Assembly (NCBI GenBank): GCA_004335835.1
Contig: RWJK01000214.1
Coordinates: 62,001-126,000 of the forward strand
Length of the DNA stretch: 64,000 nucleotides
Source: Scenedesmus sp. ARA3
Taxonomy: Eukaryota; Chlorophyta; Chlorophyceae; Sphaeropleales; Scenedesmaceae
Direction: 5' to 3'
Shown piece by piece: positions 24,973 through 36,217 of the stretch. Position 1 is the first letter of the stretch; every line of letters starts with the position of its first letter. A program made the translations under genes and the position numbers. The notes below the pieces were generated by a model. The model was given only the letters and a program-made list of their open reading frames with translations, was not told where the DNA came from and searched no databases.

Positions 24973-27900
24973 CTAGTACCCTGGTCCGCTCGGGCCAGCC
25001 ATCGCAGATGATGACGACACATGCACCATCTGCAGCAGCCCGTTGAGCTGGTCCAAGGTTGTGCTGGGCGCCACGCCTGTGCTGCCAGCGCGCGACAGCA
25101 TGCTGCCCGCTGCTGTTGCAGATCCCGGCATGCTGCCTGCTGCTGCTGCTGCTGGGCCCAGCAGCCCCACCACGCCTGCCTGGCTGCCGCCTGGCGCCTC
25201 CAGTGACGCCTGGCGCGCCAGCGCATCATGGCCGCCGTTGCTGCTGCCGCCAAACTGGCCGCTGCCACGCTTGCTGAGCACGGAGCTGGACCACTTGAGC
25301 ATGCCCTGCTGCTGCTGCCCGGGGCGCTGGCCCATGCCGTATGCAGGCGGCGCGGTGCAGGCCACCTGCTTGCTGGGGCTCAGCACGCCAGAGCCCACCC
25401 CACCCAGCACAGCAGCTAGGGAGCCGTCAGGTGGCGTCATTGAGCTGCTGCTGCCGTATGAGCCATGCTGCATCTGCGACGTCTCCAGCTGCTGCTGCTG
25501 CTGCCACAGCAGATGGCTGGCTGGTGCAGATGCGGCCAAAGGCTGCGACGCCAGCATGCTGCTGTGCCACTGCTGCTGCTGGTGCTGTGCCGCCTGGTGC
25601 TGCGCTGCCGCCATCTGCTGCAGCTGCAGCTGTGCCTGCTGCTGCTGCACGAGCTGCTGCAGGCTGGAGCTGCTGGCACTTGCTGCAGCCATCGCCTGCT
25701 GCTGGATCAGCGCCTGCAGCTGCTGCTGCAGCATCAGCTGCTCCTGCAGCATCTGCTGCTGGCTCACCTGCTGCTGCTGCTGGTGTTGCTCCATCTGCAG
25801 CTGTTGCAGCAGCTGCTGCTGGTACGCAGAACCAGACAGGTCACCAGCCAGCATGCCAAACCCTGCAGGCGCTGAGCCTGCCAGGCCTGCTGCCTTACCT
25901 GCCAAGCCTGCTGCACCAGCCAGCGACACGCTACTGCCACTCAGCTGGTGGCTCAGTGGCATGCCCTGCATGCCTGCAAGCATGCTGCCGTCCAGCCCTG
26001 CTGCTGCTGCCGCTGCCATGGCAGCCGACTGGTCCAGCGACACACCCATCATGCCTGCCGCTGCTGCTGCCGCCGGCATGGAGTTGCGGAAGGCGCGGTT
26101 TGCTGCTGCTCCCGAGCTGTAAGGCTGAGGCATGGGCACGGGGCTGGTTGCCGACAGCTGCCGACCGCTTGCGGTCAGGCTGTTGAGCAGCGAGGGGTCA
26201 CTGTTGCTGTTCAGCCATGAGCTTCCAACCAGTGCACTGGCAGCATCAGGCATCAGCCCGCTGCCGGCAGCTTGCAGCAGTGCCTCATCCCCGCCGGCCA
26301 TCATCAGCTGCTGGTAGTGCTGCTGCGCCTGCGAGGGCCCCNNNNNNNNNNNNNNNNNNNNNNNNNNNNNNNNNNNNNNNNNNNNNNNNNNNNNNNNNNN
26401 NNNNNNNNNNNNNTTGAGGCTGGCTGCTGCTGCTGCTGCCGCTGCTGCAGCCGCCACGAAGCTGCTGCCCTGCAGGAAGCTCTGCAGGGCGCCGCTGCTG
26501 GCGTGGCCCAGGCTGCTCATGCGCGGCGGGGGCGGCGGCGGCGGGTGGTGGGCCGCGGCGGGCTCGCTGCCGCCGGAGGGCTCCGGCGTTGCTGACGTAG
26601 CGTAGACGTAATCGTCAGGGCCTGCTGCCTCCAGGCCGTGAGCCAGGCGGCGCACCTCCTCGTCCTGCAGTGGGGCACAGGCACGCAGCCCAGCACAGCC
26701 CAGCACAGCATGGTTTGATGTACTGAGTTATGCAGGGATGACTACTGCTGCCGGCGGCGTCACGCGCAACTGCTGAAAGGCTTTGCAGCGCAAGCGCAGA
26801 GACAACGGTATGGCGTGCGTAGGCTGTGCTGCGGCTGCCAGCTGCGCGCAAGCTCACCTTGTGTGCGAAGAAGCAGATTGGGCGGTCGCAGGTGGGGCCC
26901 TGGTTGCAGAGCGACGTCTTGAACCTGCGAGTGGCGTGCCACGTTACAAAAGTCAGACATAACAGGCATCGCCTGAAGTTGCTGCTGTCGCTGCTGCTGC
27001 AGCGGCTGTGGCTGCGGCGGCTGCTGCGGCTGCTGCTGCGGCTGCTGCTGCTGGCGCTGCTGCATGTGATTGTGGAGCTGCTTACTGCAGTAGCTGTCGC
27101 TGCAGCAACCTGTGGGGTTGCTCCCTCAGCTGCCTCACCTGTCCGGGTGCAGCCAGAACTCAACTGCACGCAGAAGGGACGGCACGGTGCAGACACGCAG
27201 CCGTCAGCAAACAGGGCGTGCTGTCACAATAGTGTGATACGTATTTAGACATGACAGCAAGAACAACAGCATGGAAGGCCGAGAAGGCAGGCGCCACAGA
27301 GACTTGGAATGCATTAATCGAGATAATCAACACAGCGCGACGCACAAGGCAAGGCTAGATCAAGCGCTCACATGGGTTGTGCGCAAATGTGCACTGCTCC
27401 CGGCGGGGACACGACACCTGCAAACAGCAAGCGGCAGTACAGCGCAGCACAGCAGCTCGTCAACGCCACACAGCACACCAAGATTCAGCTGCTGTGGCCT
27501 GTCAGCTGCCGCATACTCAGCTGCTGCACGCACTCAGCTGCTGCAGACACTGCCCCTGCAGTCAGCTGCGCAATGCCTGCTCAAGCTGCAAACACTCTGC
27601 ATGCCGTGACGCTGCTGCAGCACGCACCGCTGTCTTTGCTGGGCACAGCACTGCTGTGTAGCCGCGAGGGTGTCTGCGCCGTGCCACCTCGCCTGGGTGC
27701 GCATAGGGGCAGATCTTCCAGTCATGCCTGCAGGGATGGGTGTGCAAGTGATGTGGTCAGAGCACTCTGGTTGAAGACGCACGACGCGCTGTGATTGGCT
27801 GCTGCTGCTGCTGCCGCTGGTGAGCAATGCTGAGCAATGTTGACAGCCTGCCAGCAGCTCTCCAGCCGTTGTCAGCAGCTTGCAGGATGAAACACCTGCT

Positions 27901-28482
27901 ACTAAAGGACGGAACATTCCTGAGCTGAAAGCAACTGCCGTGCCTATTCTGAGCATACTGCACTGAGCAGGTGCTGCCGCCGCTGCCGGTGCTGCTGCTG
28001 CTGCACAGACGCAACCTGGCCTGCTCCTGCTGACGGCTGCAGTGGCTTACCTGTCTTTGCGGCTGCACATTTCAATCTGCACAGAAACAGCACCGCACAC
28101 CAACGTCAGGGTGAAGTTTGAGCATGAGCCACGCACCAAAATATAGCCGCTGGCTGGTGTGCGCTGTACGGCTGCGAGTGCATGTCACATGCTCCCACAT
28201 GAACATCACAGGGGGCAAACCATGCAGGCAAGGAGCGGCACACGTGAGCGAGCATACCTTGAACTTGAACATCAGGAACTCATCAGACATTTTGAACACG
28301 CGGGGCTTGGCAGCAGCTGACCCTGCAGCTGCTGGGCTGTTGACCTCCGGCAGTGGCGGCGTTTGACTGCTGCTGCTCTGCCCTGCATCTGGCAGCGCCA
28401 GTGAGACAGAGGCAGGAGCTGCTGCCTGGCCGCCATCAGCCTCCACAGAAGTCACTTGAGTAGACAGCTGGTCGATCATCAT
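24973..28482 (-). CDS. RR-TZF tandem CCCH zinc-finger protein with Gln/Ala-rich tail, about 726 aa
   Basis: Minus-strand exons: 28482-28258, 28076-28051, 27727-27628, 27417-27372, 27163-27139, 26924-26858 and 26664-24973. Four tiny exons assemble the zinc-binding core exactly as in plant arginine-rich TZF proteins. There is an upstream CHCH motif (C79-x5-H85-x4-C90-x3-H94, then HPGEVARRRHPR). The first finger is C112-x7-C120-x5-C126-x3-H130. A 16-residue linker containing FEFWLHPDR follows, and the second finger is C147-x5-C153-x4-C158-x3-H162. Such proteins bind AU-rich or other mRNA elements, localise to P-bodies and stress granules, and control mRNA decay. The 563-residue tail is rich in Gln, Ala, Ser and Met and opens with a run of seven prolines; an assembly gap of 72 N lies within it. 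The start is uncertain: the frame is open upstream of the Met at 28482 (acidic sequence SSDLSDRSEQSD), so a further 5' exon may exist. Confidence 0.9.
26342..26413. other. Assembly gap, 72 N
   Basis: The unresolved bases lie in the last exon of the RR-TZF gene, flanked on one side by a run coding alanines (gctgctgctg on the plus strand). Seventy-two N is a multiple of three, so the frame is kept across it as written, but the true length is unknown. Repeat collapse is the likely cause. Confidence 0.97.
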
Positions 28483-29778
28483 CACATCTGACTGCTCCGA
28501 TCTGTCGGACAGGTCAGAGCTGTCTGCTGCTTCTGCAGTGGACCCGGTCCAACTCTCCGCTCCACAACACCTGCATGCGAAGAAGAATGGAACAGCACAA
28601 GGTCATCGGTTTGCGTATCACATGTATGCAATTGCCACCGCCACCTCCCGAGATAGGCAGCGTGATGCACACGCCGAAGCACAGCAAAATCACTGGAGGT
28701 GCAGCCTCCGCTCCGGCGAGGAAGACCATGCTGCCCTTGGATGCAGCCAGACAAAGATCCTGATCGAGCGGAGCACCACGGGCGACGTACAGCAGCGGCC
28801 ACGTGCTCCCATATGGGTGCTTTGAACGTGGCCCGGACGGCCCTCCGCCATCAAATCAGCATGAAGTTGGGCTATCTTTCAGGCCTAGTAAGCAAGGCTT
28901 TGACTGTCTGCCGCTGAAGCAAGGGGTCGGCATTGGCCACTCACATATACTCGCTCTGCTGGCCAAAAAGGCGCTTGTAGCAAATGCTTGTGCGTTGAAA
29001 ATCCTTATTCGGGATTTGAGGAATCCAGTAGGGCAGATAGCAGCATGCTGTGCTCGCGGACTGCACTTTGCGGCTTGTTCAATTCAGCAACTATTGTGGA
29101 CTCATTACATCCAACAGAGCGGCACCCTGAGAGCACAGTGCGAAGGCAAAACAGTGCGTGGCGCCAGCGTTCCAGCAATCACATGGCCCACGTGCATGTT
29201 AGAACCTAGCTCACCACCACCCGCCAAAGCGCCAGTGCATGCTATAGCGATTCTGAAGCTGCTGCTCAGATGCAATGAAACACGGTGAACATCTACAATG
29301 CCTGGCTCACTGAGCTACAATGGGGTTTTCACCGAATGTGATGCAATGATGGCTTACTTCTGTGTCGACTCACTAGCACCTAGTTACATAGTTTCTTACC
29401 GAGCAGCATAAGTCAAGCAGAAGAGTTTAGTGTCGCAGTACTGCCTTTAGCTGGGCTAAAAATCCTTGGCTGCGGTTGAGTCTGCCCCAAGCGACACAAG
29501 TCGCAAAAGACCACATGAGCCCAAATACGTTCAGTCTTAGACGAGTGAAGTCTCATGTGCTGGTTTCTTGTGCTCGCCCTGAGGTCGCACTGTAGTGCTG
29601 CCAGTACTGCTGGTCATGATCATGAGCGTCCAACCCTAGTACTGATTATTACTCGGCAGTACTGCCAACATCAGCGCTGATACAGATGCCGTGCAAATCC
29701 TCTCCATCATACATGCACGCCAGTCCTGCAGCTCTGCATTGACTGCTGAGACGAGGTCAGCGCAGGTGGCACCAGGCC

Positions 29779-29801
29779 GCCTTTGAAAGGCTTTCAAAGG
29801 C
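29779..29801. repeat. Perfect 11-bp palindrome with 1-nt centre
   Basis: GCCTTTGAAAG and its reverse complement are separated by a single G. It lies in a gene-free region; function is unknown. Confidence 0.85.
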
Positions 29802-30342
29802 AGAAGGTCTTCCGCAGAAATGACAGAAAATAGCTGAGTCAATAGCAAGCCATGCATGCTTCCATGATGGGAAGGCTAGCCAGCATCCAAACGTCCAACA
29901 GATGGTGAGGAACTTGTTCTGAATGCTCTGATGTCATGCATGCCCAGAGGAGCTGCAACAGCATGTAAATAGGACGATTCTAGGAATAGTAAATGCATAA
30001 CATGTAATACCGTCATTGGTAAGGTAGGCCAGGCCCGCCAGGCCGCCCATGGGTGCCAGCCAGGCACTTATGAAACTTGCAAGCGAGGCGAGCAGCCTTC
30101 AGGCCTACTGACCGTCGTACAAACTTTGAAGGCCCCTGAGGTCTGGTGGAGCATGTACACTCGAGTGAGAAGGAGGATTAACCCTGGAATGTTCCAACCT
30201 GTGCGCCAGTGTCTGTTGCAGTGTTTACGTACCTGTTACATGGCACCCACCCCCAACAAGGTCGGCGGCCGATATCAGCAGTGCAGAGCTGGCTGCCACG
30301 AGCTGCGGTGACCATGCGCTGTGCATGTGGGGCACGCACCAT

Positions 30343-30373
30343 GACACGCTTGGGTACTTCACCCAAGCGTGTC
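30343..30373. repeat. Perfect 13-bp inverted repeat with 5-nt loop
   Basis: gacacgcttgggt (30343-30355) and its exact reverse complement (30361-30373) flank the loop acttc. No flanking T-run, so no bacterial-type terminator is implied. It is an isolated hairpin in non-coding DNA. Confidence 0.92.
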
Positions 30374-31396
30374 GTAAATGTTTGATCCGAGTAGGATACA
30401 GCCTTTCAGCCCCAGAGTCAGCTTCAGCCCTGCTTACATGTGTAAAAGAAAACTCTCCCTTGACAACACCTGACCATCATAATGTAGTGATACTGACATC
30501 ATCTCCCAGCACTGCTGAGCCTGAGCTGCAGGCATGCTTTCAGCTACAGCAACAGCTGCCGGGAAGCACAACTTTTAGGTGCAGTCCCCGCCACCTGAGA
30601 CACGTTTGCTGACCTCAGTGTTGCCCTGAAGCCCCAGCTTGCCAAGCCAGTCAGCAACCAAGCCTCAGTTGGGTTTGATGCCTTTGCCACCCAAACAAGT
30701 CATGATGGCACACATCAGCCAAGCGTTTGATAGAAAGAGTACGGTGGTGCATTGCATGTCTGCACCCAAATTATTCCCAGGTGTCCGAAGTAAACAACTC
30801 CACAACCACACATTGCGCCATCCAACAAGTGACGGTGATTCTGGGGGTCTAGACACGTAGAGCTGCATGTCTGGTAGGCAAGCAAGTTGCTGGCCCACCA
30901 CACATAGGGCCTGTCAGTGCATGTGAGCGCAACATTGAGCAGTGCACCCATCAGTATTGTGGGCCTAAACTTTAGGGCGTTGAACGCCCTCTACACCTCG
31001 CTTTGCAGTAGGCGTGCCCACGTAACCAACAAGCTGCCAGGCCCAACCAGGCAGCGCGTACCACACCACAGACAGCAGCCTCCACAGGCTGCACAGCAGT
31101 AACCATTCAAGGGACAAGGAAGAAAGGAATGCATACATACTCTGCATGAATACCATTTGGGCTGTCAGCATTTATGTTATGTTGAAATGGGTGCCGACAC
31201 CTGGCGCCTAGCCAGCTGACAGCAACTGCACTTTCTGTATGTGTTGTGTATGTGTGCTGTATGTGTGCTGTAATTTCTTGCCTCATCCTGCGCAGCACCA
31301 ATAATTGCCCACACATGTCCTGTACTACGTATACCAGTGCCGCAGTGCTGCGCCAAGCATTGCACATGTATACATGTGTACACCAGCCCATTAACC

Positions 31397-32084
31397 TCAC
31401 AGGGCATAAGCAGCAACGACGGCTGCGAGCGCAGCAGCTGCCACACTGATCACGGATGCGCCCTGCATGCCTGCTGCATTGGGCTTGCCCGCCTCCATTG
31501 CGAGCTGCTCCTGCTGCTCAATCATGCCAGGTGGCAGCTGCGTGTACGTGCCGTCTGCTGCTGTCATCCCAGGTGTCATGCGGCCACCCAGCGTGGTCAC
31601 CCGGCCGTTTGTAATGACGTTTGAGCCCAGGCCTGCCACGCCGGTGCGGCCGCTGTTCCATGTGCCCATGCTGCCCACGCCGGCTGCTGCCAGCGCGCTA
31701 CTGGCTGAGGCGGCTGTGCTCTGCACACACACGGTGTGCACGTGCATCTTCAGGTTCTTCTGGCAGGCGCCTGGCACCTGGCTGGTCACGAAGAAGTCTG
31801 GCTCTGCGCCCAGGGTCACGCGGAAGTCGCAGGACTTGGCGGGTGTTGACAGCACCACGCCTGCGCTGGGGATGTCAAAGCTGCTTGGGCAGGAGCCGTT
31901 CACTGCGGGGCAGATGATTGGATGCATGAGTGGCATGGCGGCACCAGCGCTGCTGCGATGGACAGCATGATGTGGGGCAGCTGAAGCAGCGAAGCAGATG
32001 ATAGGCAGTATACGACAGCGTGCGGGTTGGCACAGCTGCTGCTGTTTATGCTGCATGTGCTGCTGCTGCTGCTGCCGCCGCCGC

Positions 32085-32120
<36 letters not shown>

Positions 32121-32871
32121 AGGTGTAGCTGTAATATGGAGAGGGAAGTTAAATACACGTGGGTCCTGTAACATTGGTGGCACACTGCGCTGAATGACTG
32201 CTGCCCCACAACTGCCTGCTACGCTACTGACTCCTGGGTCCTTGCTTACTTGCTCGGAAGGCTCACAATGGGACTGGATGCTGTCACTCACCGCTGGTCA
32301 TCTTGTAAACACCATGGGTTGCTTGTGGTGGGCACTTGAAGCGGATCACATCACCGCACTTTGCTGTCGACACACTGGGCAGCTGCAGGCGGTTGTCTTG
32401 GACATCCCATGTGACCTCAAACACACGTGGTGTTTGTGCGTGCCCTGCTCATGCATTGTTCAACCAGCACAGCACGCCGTTCAATATGAATCTGGCATCA
32501 TGGTCATGAACCGCTGAACAGCACACATGACCTGCTCTGCTGATCAGCTGCAATGACCCTACTACATATGCTTTGTACTGGAAGCTGAGCCATTTCGGTG
32601 CTATATATGGGGCAAAGCTCCCCTCAGAACAACGATGCATGCAACGATGCAGCTGCGAGTTCCCGCGCTTTGGTGCATCCCGTACACCTCTGGGACTACA
32701 AGTGCAGCTGAAGGCAAAACACGACGTAAACAGTGTTGTCAACTGCGTACATGAACACTGTAACCCACCTTTGGACAGGCATACGCCCAGCAGCAGCCCC
32801 AGCAGCACCTGACAGCACGGACGCGCATGAGCTGTATGGCTCTCTGCATCAATTGCTCCACACTCTGGCAT
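31397..32871 (-). CDS. Phytocyanin-like (early-nodulin-like) GPI-anchored protein, 253 aa
   Basis: Minus-strand exons: 32871-32769, 32444-32292 and 31902-31397, in phase. The N-terminus carries a hydrophobic signal segment (VLLGLLLGVCLS). A cupredoxin-like domain follows: FEVTWDVQDN, GDVIRFKCPPQATHGVY, CDFRVTLGAEPDFFVTSQ and VPGACQKNLKMHV. In copper-binding phytocyanins the last motif reads FxCGVPGHC. Here, by eye, the copper Cys and the following His are replaced by Ser/Thr and Ala, while the disulfide Cys remains, as in copper-free early-nodulin-like proteins. A Gly/Thr/Met-rich spacer leads to a C-terminal hydrophobic tail (SVAAAALAAVVAAYAL) that would serve as a GPI-anchor signal, so the protein should sit on the outer plasma membrane or wall. 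The start codon is a choice; in-frame ATGs at about 32898 and 32943 are possible. Confidence 0.75.
32058..32119. repeat. Interrupted (CTG)/(CCG) array in phytocyanin-like intron 2
   Basis: About 62 bp of CTG units with a central block of CCG units on the plus strand, which is CAG in the sense of the host gene. It lies mid-intron. Confidence 0.85.
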
Positions 32872-33282
32872 AAGCAGGCCGCAAATAAAAGTTGGCATGT
32901 GTTGCGCACCTGCTTGTTGCGAAGCTTCATCGTGCCAGCTCACTGAAGTTGTGTGCCAGCGCTGTCAACTCAAGCTGCGGGTAGCGTTTGCAGGCGCAAT
33001 GGATAGAGTGTTGCAGACGAACAACCCTTGCACTGCTCTTCCCTTAAAGGTTTGCGTTTGTCAAGCTCCTCTCGTTGCAGACAAGCACAAAGCATCGAAA
33101 CCTGATGTGCGCCAAAACCTGGGATAGGTGCGTCTGCAGCGAATCTGTAAGCCCTGGCAATCCATGCATTGTGTATTTAGACGTAAAAGGATTGCGACGG
33201 TGCAGTCTGCAGTTTGCAAGAAGCGGGTTTCGTTCAACACCACACACTCGTGCTTTTTAGTGGACTCCCATTGAAGCTGAGC
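32872..33282. promoter_or_regulatory. Divergent intergenic region (phytocyanin-like / lumen protein)
   Basis: 411 bp between two outward-pointing start codons. A segment near 32995-33025 has a short likeness to a tRNA D-arm but no T-arm follows. No firm promoter motif was seen. Confidence 0.5.
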
Positions 33283-33519
33283 ATGGATCAATTCAAACTT
33301 TGTCGGCAAACAACAAATGGATTGTCGAACAGCTGCCATAGCACCGGTAGCCTGAGACGAAGTGTTGTAGTGACTAGTCAAGGCCCAGCAAACATACAGC
33401 CTGTCAAGCACCAGGCAAGGCTGTATGCAGCTAGATCACAACAAAACAGTGGGGCAAAACAAATCAGCAGCTGCCTCATTGACGAAAGCGGTGGTGGTAG
33501 CCCTAGCTATACCAGGAGC

Positions 33520-33555
<36 letters not shown>

Positions 33556-34865
33556 TGGTTGAGCTGTGACAGTGCAGCTCAGCACAGCAGGCGGGCAATC
33601 CTCACTGGTCTCTGCCTGGGACTGTGCACGGCAACACAAGCAGCGTATGCTGCATCTGTGCCATCCGTGTCACCTGCGCCTGGGGCCAGCCTGGCCACTC
33701 AGCTGAACAAGGCGCTGCCGTTCCAGCTCTTCCCGGTGTCGCCACCAGAGCCGCTGGGTTTCCCCAGGAAGCAGCTGGACACGCGCTTTGCGGTGCTGCT
33801 GATGCGCAGCTCGTATGATGCCGTTGACGCGCTGGACTTCATCCCCAGGCAGCAGTTCGAGGTGAGCGCTGGCGCGGCAAGCAGCTGGCTGGACGTAACA
33901 GGCGCAGCAACTCCAACGACCGCACGCTGGCGTGCTACTGCCTAGAGCATTGTGCCTGCTACCGTGTCATGTGCGTTGTGCATGGGCATCAACTTGCATG
34001 GGTTGGCTCCAGTTGCACGGCGTCCCTGCAGAGTATGTGCATGTCGTTGTGAGCTGAGCATGCACCGGTCCAACTCTGGCTGTGTGCTGCAGGCGAAGTT
34101 CTGGAAGCTGCGGCAGAGTGAGCTGGAGGGCTACAACTACCTGTACAGCCCAATCAAGATGCGCGCAGGGGACCTGTCAGGTGCGGGCGCAGCAGCAGCA
34201 GCAACACCAGCACCAGCAGCACCAGCACCAGCACCAATCGAAGCGCAGGTCGCGCTCCTTTGCCTGGCTGAGGCCAGGGTTTGCATGGTAGCAACAGCGA
34301 ACAGTGCGCTGTACTGTATCAGCCTCGCAAGTATGCACAGCACCCCATCACCTGGTGCATTACAAGGCTGTGTGTACTGCTCCGTACAGCAATGACACCG
34401 TACTGTGTATACTGCCTACCGCCGCGCCGCCTGCTGCTGCAGACCCGCTCTACTTTGACTTCATCTCCTTCTCTCAGTACGCCACCATCAGCAGGGAGAT
34501 GGGCCAGCCACAGCGTGTGTTTGAGGAGTACTACGAGCTCTGCCCGCCAGGAGCAGGCGATGACGACCCCTGCGAGGTGACCAGCGGCAGCAGCAGCAGG
34601 CTGGGCGCTACTGCTGCACACTTGTGCTGCGCTACCTAGTGTGGATATGGATTTGCGTACTTGCAAGCTGTGAGCCATGTGCAATATGAGGGCTGTGCAG
34701 GCGGCTGGGGGCAGCAGTGGACCTGTGCAGTTGTGGACGGCGCGCTGTGGAAAGCGCCGCGGGGAATGACACTGCTGCCTGTAGCTTGCGATGTTGAGCA
34801 GACTCATGTTGCACAGGCGTGATTGCATGGCATGTTGTGATGTGCACACCAGAGTTTTGTAATTA

Positions 34866-34905
<40 letters not shown>

Positions 34906-35249
34906 CGCCTGCTGTCCATGATGTGCAGTCCGGCCAGAAAGTTGTCACACGGCCGCCACAGTACGCGGACGACTCGCAGCTGCCAGCCTACTTCTTCCAG
35001 AAGACAGGTGCGGCCATGGCAGCATGGGCAGCAGCATGCGGCTGCACAGCAGCATGCCACATAGCAGGCTCGGGCGGTGCATCATAGGAGCAGGGGGCCA
35101 CCTTGTCACCTGGCGGCTGGTATGCAGCATGGTGGGGCAAGGCCCTGTACGTTTAGTCAGAGGCTTCTTTGCGTGCCGCCTGCCTGCTGGCTGCTGCCCA
35201 TGCTTGGACTGCAATGTGTTTGCAATGAACTGCTTTCTCCTTGCCGCCA

Positions 35250-35280
<31 letters not shown>

Positions 35281-35674
35281 CGCAGGGGACTTGGTATATG
35301 ACGGGCTGCTGAATGGCTTCCGTGGGGAGGACTTTGGCGGGCCCCCACCCGCACCAGCAGGCGCAAGCATACAGCAGCTGGCCGCGGGTGTGCAGCAGCT
35401 GCTGTCGATCATGGTAGATAAAGGCTATGCACTTAGAGCGGAGGTCGCAGATGTAGCGAGCAGCAGCAGCAGCAGCGGAGGGTCTTTTTCTGTCAGCATA
35501 CAGGGCAGCTGCAACTTGTGGGGCATCAATGCTCTGGCTGCCAGGCAAAGCTTAGTTGTGAATGTGCATGACGCCATGGTTATTGATGCATACCTGCGGG
35601 GCAGTGGGCGTCAGGCCACGTATGAGCTGCAGCTGACAGAGGCCGGCCTGGAGGAGGCTTGGGTGGTGGCCTAG
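33283..35674 (+). CDS. Predicted thylakoid-lumen protein with Tat-type signal, 422 aa
   Basis: Five exons: 33283-33861, 34093-34180, 34443-34576, 34929-35007 and 35286-35674, in phase. The N-terminus is a long Ser/Arg/Gln-rich region with a run of 11 Ser, then SRRAILTGLCLGLCTATQ and an AYA-A cleavage-like site. A twin arginine before a hydrophobic stretch is the mark of the Tat route into the thylakoid lumen. The mature part starts near residue 125 and has aromatic-rich conserved-looking segments (RFAVLLMRSSYDAVDALDF, AKFWKLRQSELEGYNYLYSP, DPLYFDFISFSQYATISREM), then a C-terminal domain of about 130 residues. I do not recognise a named family; the style is that of a conserved photosynthetic lumen protein. 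It is head-to-head with the phytocyanin-like gene. Confidence 0.85.
33523..33555 (+). repeat. (AGC)11 encoding polyserine
   Basis: Eleven AGC codons in frame in the transit-peptide region of the lumen protein gene. Confidence 0.9.
34867..34902 (+). repeat. (CTG)12 in lumen-protein intron 3
   Basis: Twelve CTG units, 26 nt before the 3' splice site at 34928. The same intron has a short CAG run just after its 5' splice site (34587-34600). Confidence 0.9.
35256..35279 (+). repeat. (CTG)8 abutting a 3' splice site
   Basis: Eight CTG units end 6 nt before the exon start at 35286 of the lumen protein gene. Confidence 0.88.
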
Positions 35675-36217
35675 TGCTGCTCAGTTGGTGTTGTACACCA
35701 CGTGGTGAAGACAGCCGCATGCAGTTATGTTGTTGCACATGACGGCAACCATGGGAACGGCAGTCATGAAGAAGTTCAGCTGTTTTGTCCATGGTGGAGT
35801 GTGTGAGATGTTGTGGTGCAAGTGGGAGCATGTGCTCGTGCAAACTTGCATGCAAGCGCCTGTGACAGGCCGCCAGGCTGAGGTTAGGGTTTGGAGGTCA
35901 AGCTGACGGCTGCTGCCTCTGGCTTTGCCTTGCCCGAACACTGTGTGTATGCTGTGCCTCGATCAGCAGCGCCAAGGGTGCTGAACTTGAGGAGGAGACG
36001 CCCGTTGCTGTCGTACTTGTTGGCAAATGACATACATGACAGCCTGTCATCACCATGTAAGACGTGAACGTCTGCTTCCAACCATACCTCACCTTAATTG
36101 CTGTTTGACCCGCTGTAAGACTGCTTGTGAGAAGCGAAGAGTCACGCTCATCTTTTCGCGGGACACAAACCACTGCCAACAACGTGATTTCAAACAGCTG
36201 CATGTGAAGAACCGGAA
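35675..36217. other. 3' region of lumen-protein gene and 5' region of sugar-kinase gene
   Basis: 543 bp with no exon seen. TGTAA motifs at about 36056 and 36113 could be poly(A) signals of the upstream gene. Confidence 0.45.

Larger units (their letters stand above)
28483..31396. other. Gene-poor stretch with palindromes
   Basis: About 2.9 kb between the 5' end of the RR-TZF gene and the 3' end of the phytocyanin-like gene. The leftmost part may hold an unplaced 5' exon of the RR-TZF gene. From about 28900 to 31000 the sequence is less GC-rich than the genes and has no phase-consistent exons. It contains the palindrome at 29779-29801 and the perfect hairpin at 30343-30373. Confidence 0.45.

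Noticed and set aside
25043..26122. 359-codon Cys/Leu-rich open frame on the plus strand
   Set aside because: It is the antisense shadow of the Gln/Ala-rich tail of the RR-TZF gene; CAG repeats stay open on both strands.
28482..28860. Candidate 5' exons of the RR-TZF gene, including a frame starting MAEGRPGH
   Set aside because: No donor/acceptor combination restores the frame of the Met at 28482, so the start was left there.
32993..33028. tRNA-like D-arm sequence (gcgcaatggatagag)
   Set aside because: No matching anticodon stem, T-arm or acceptor stem follows.
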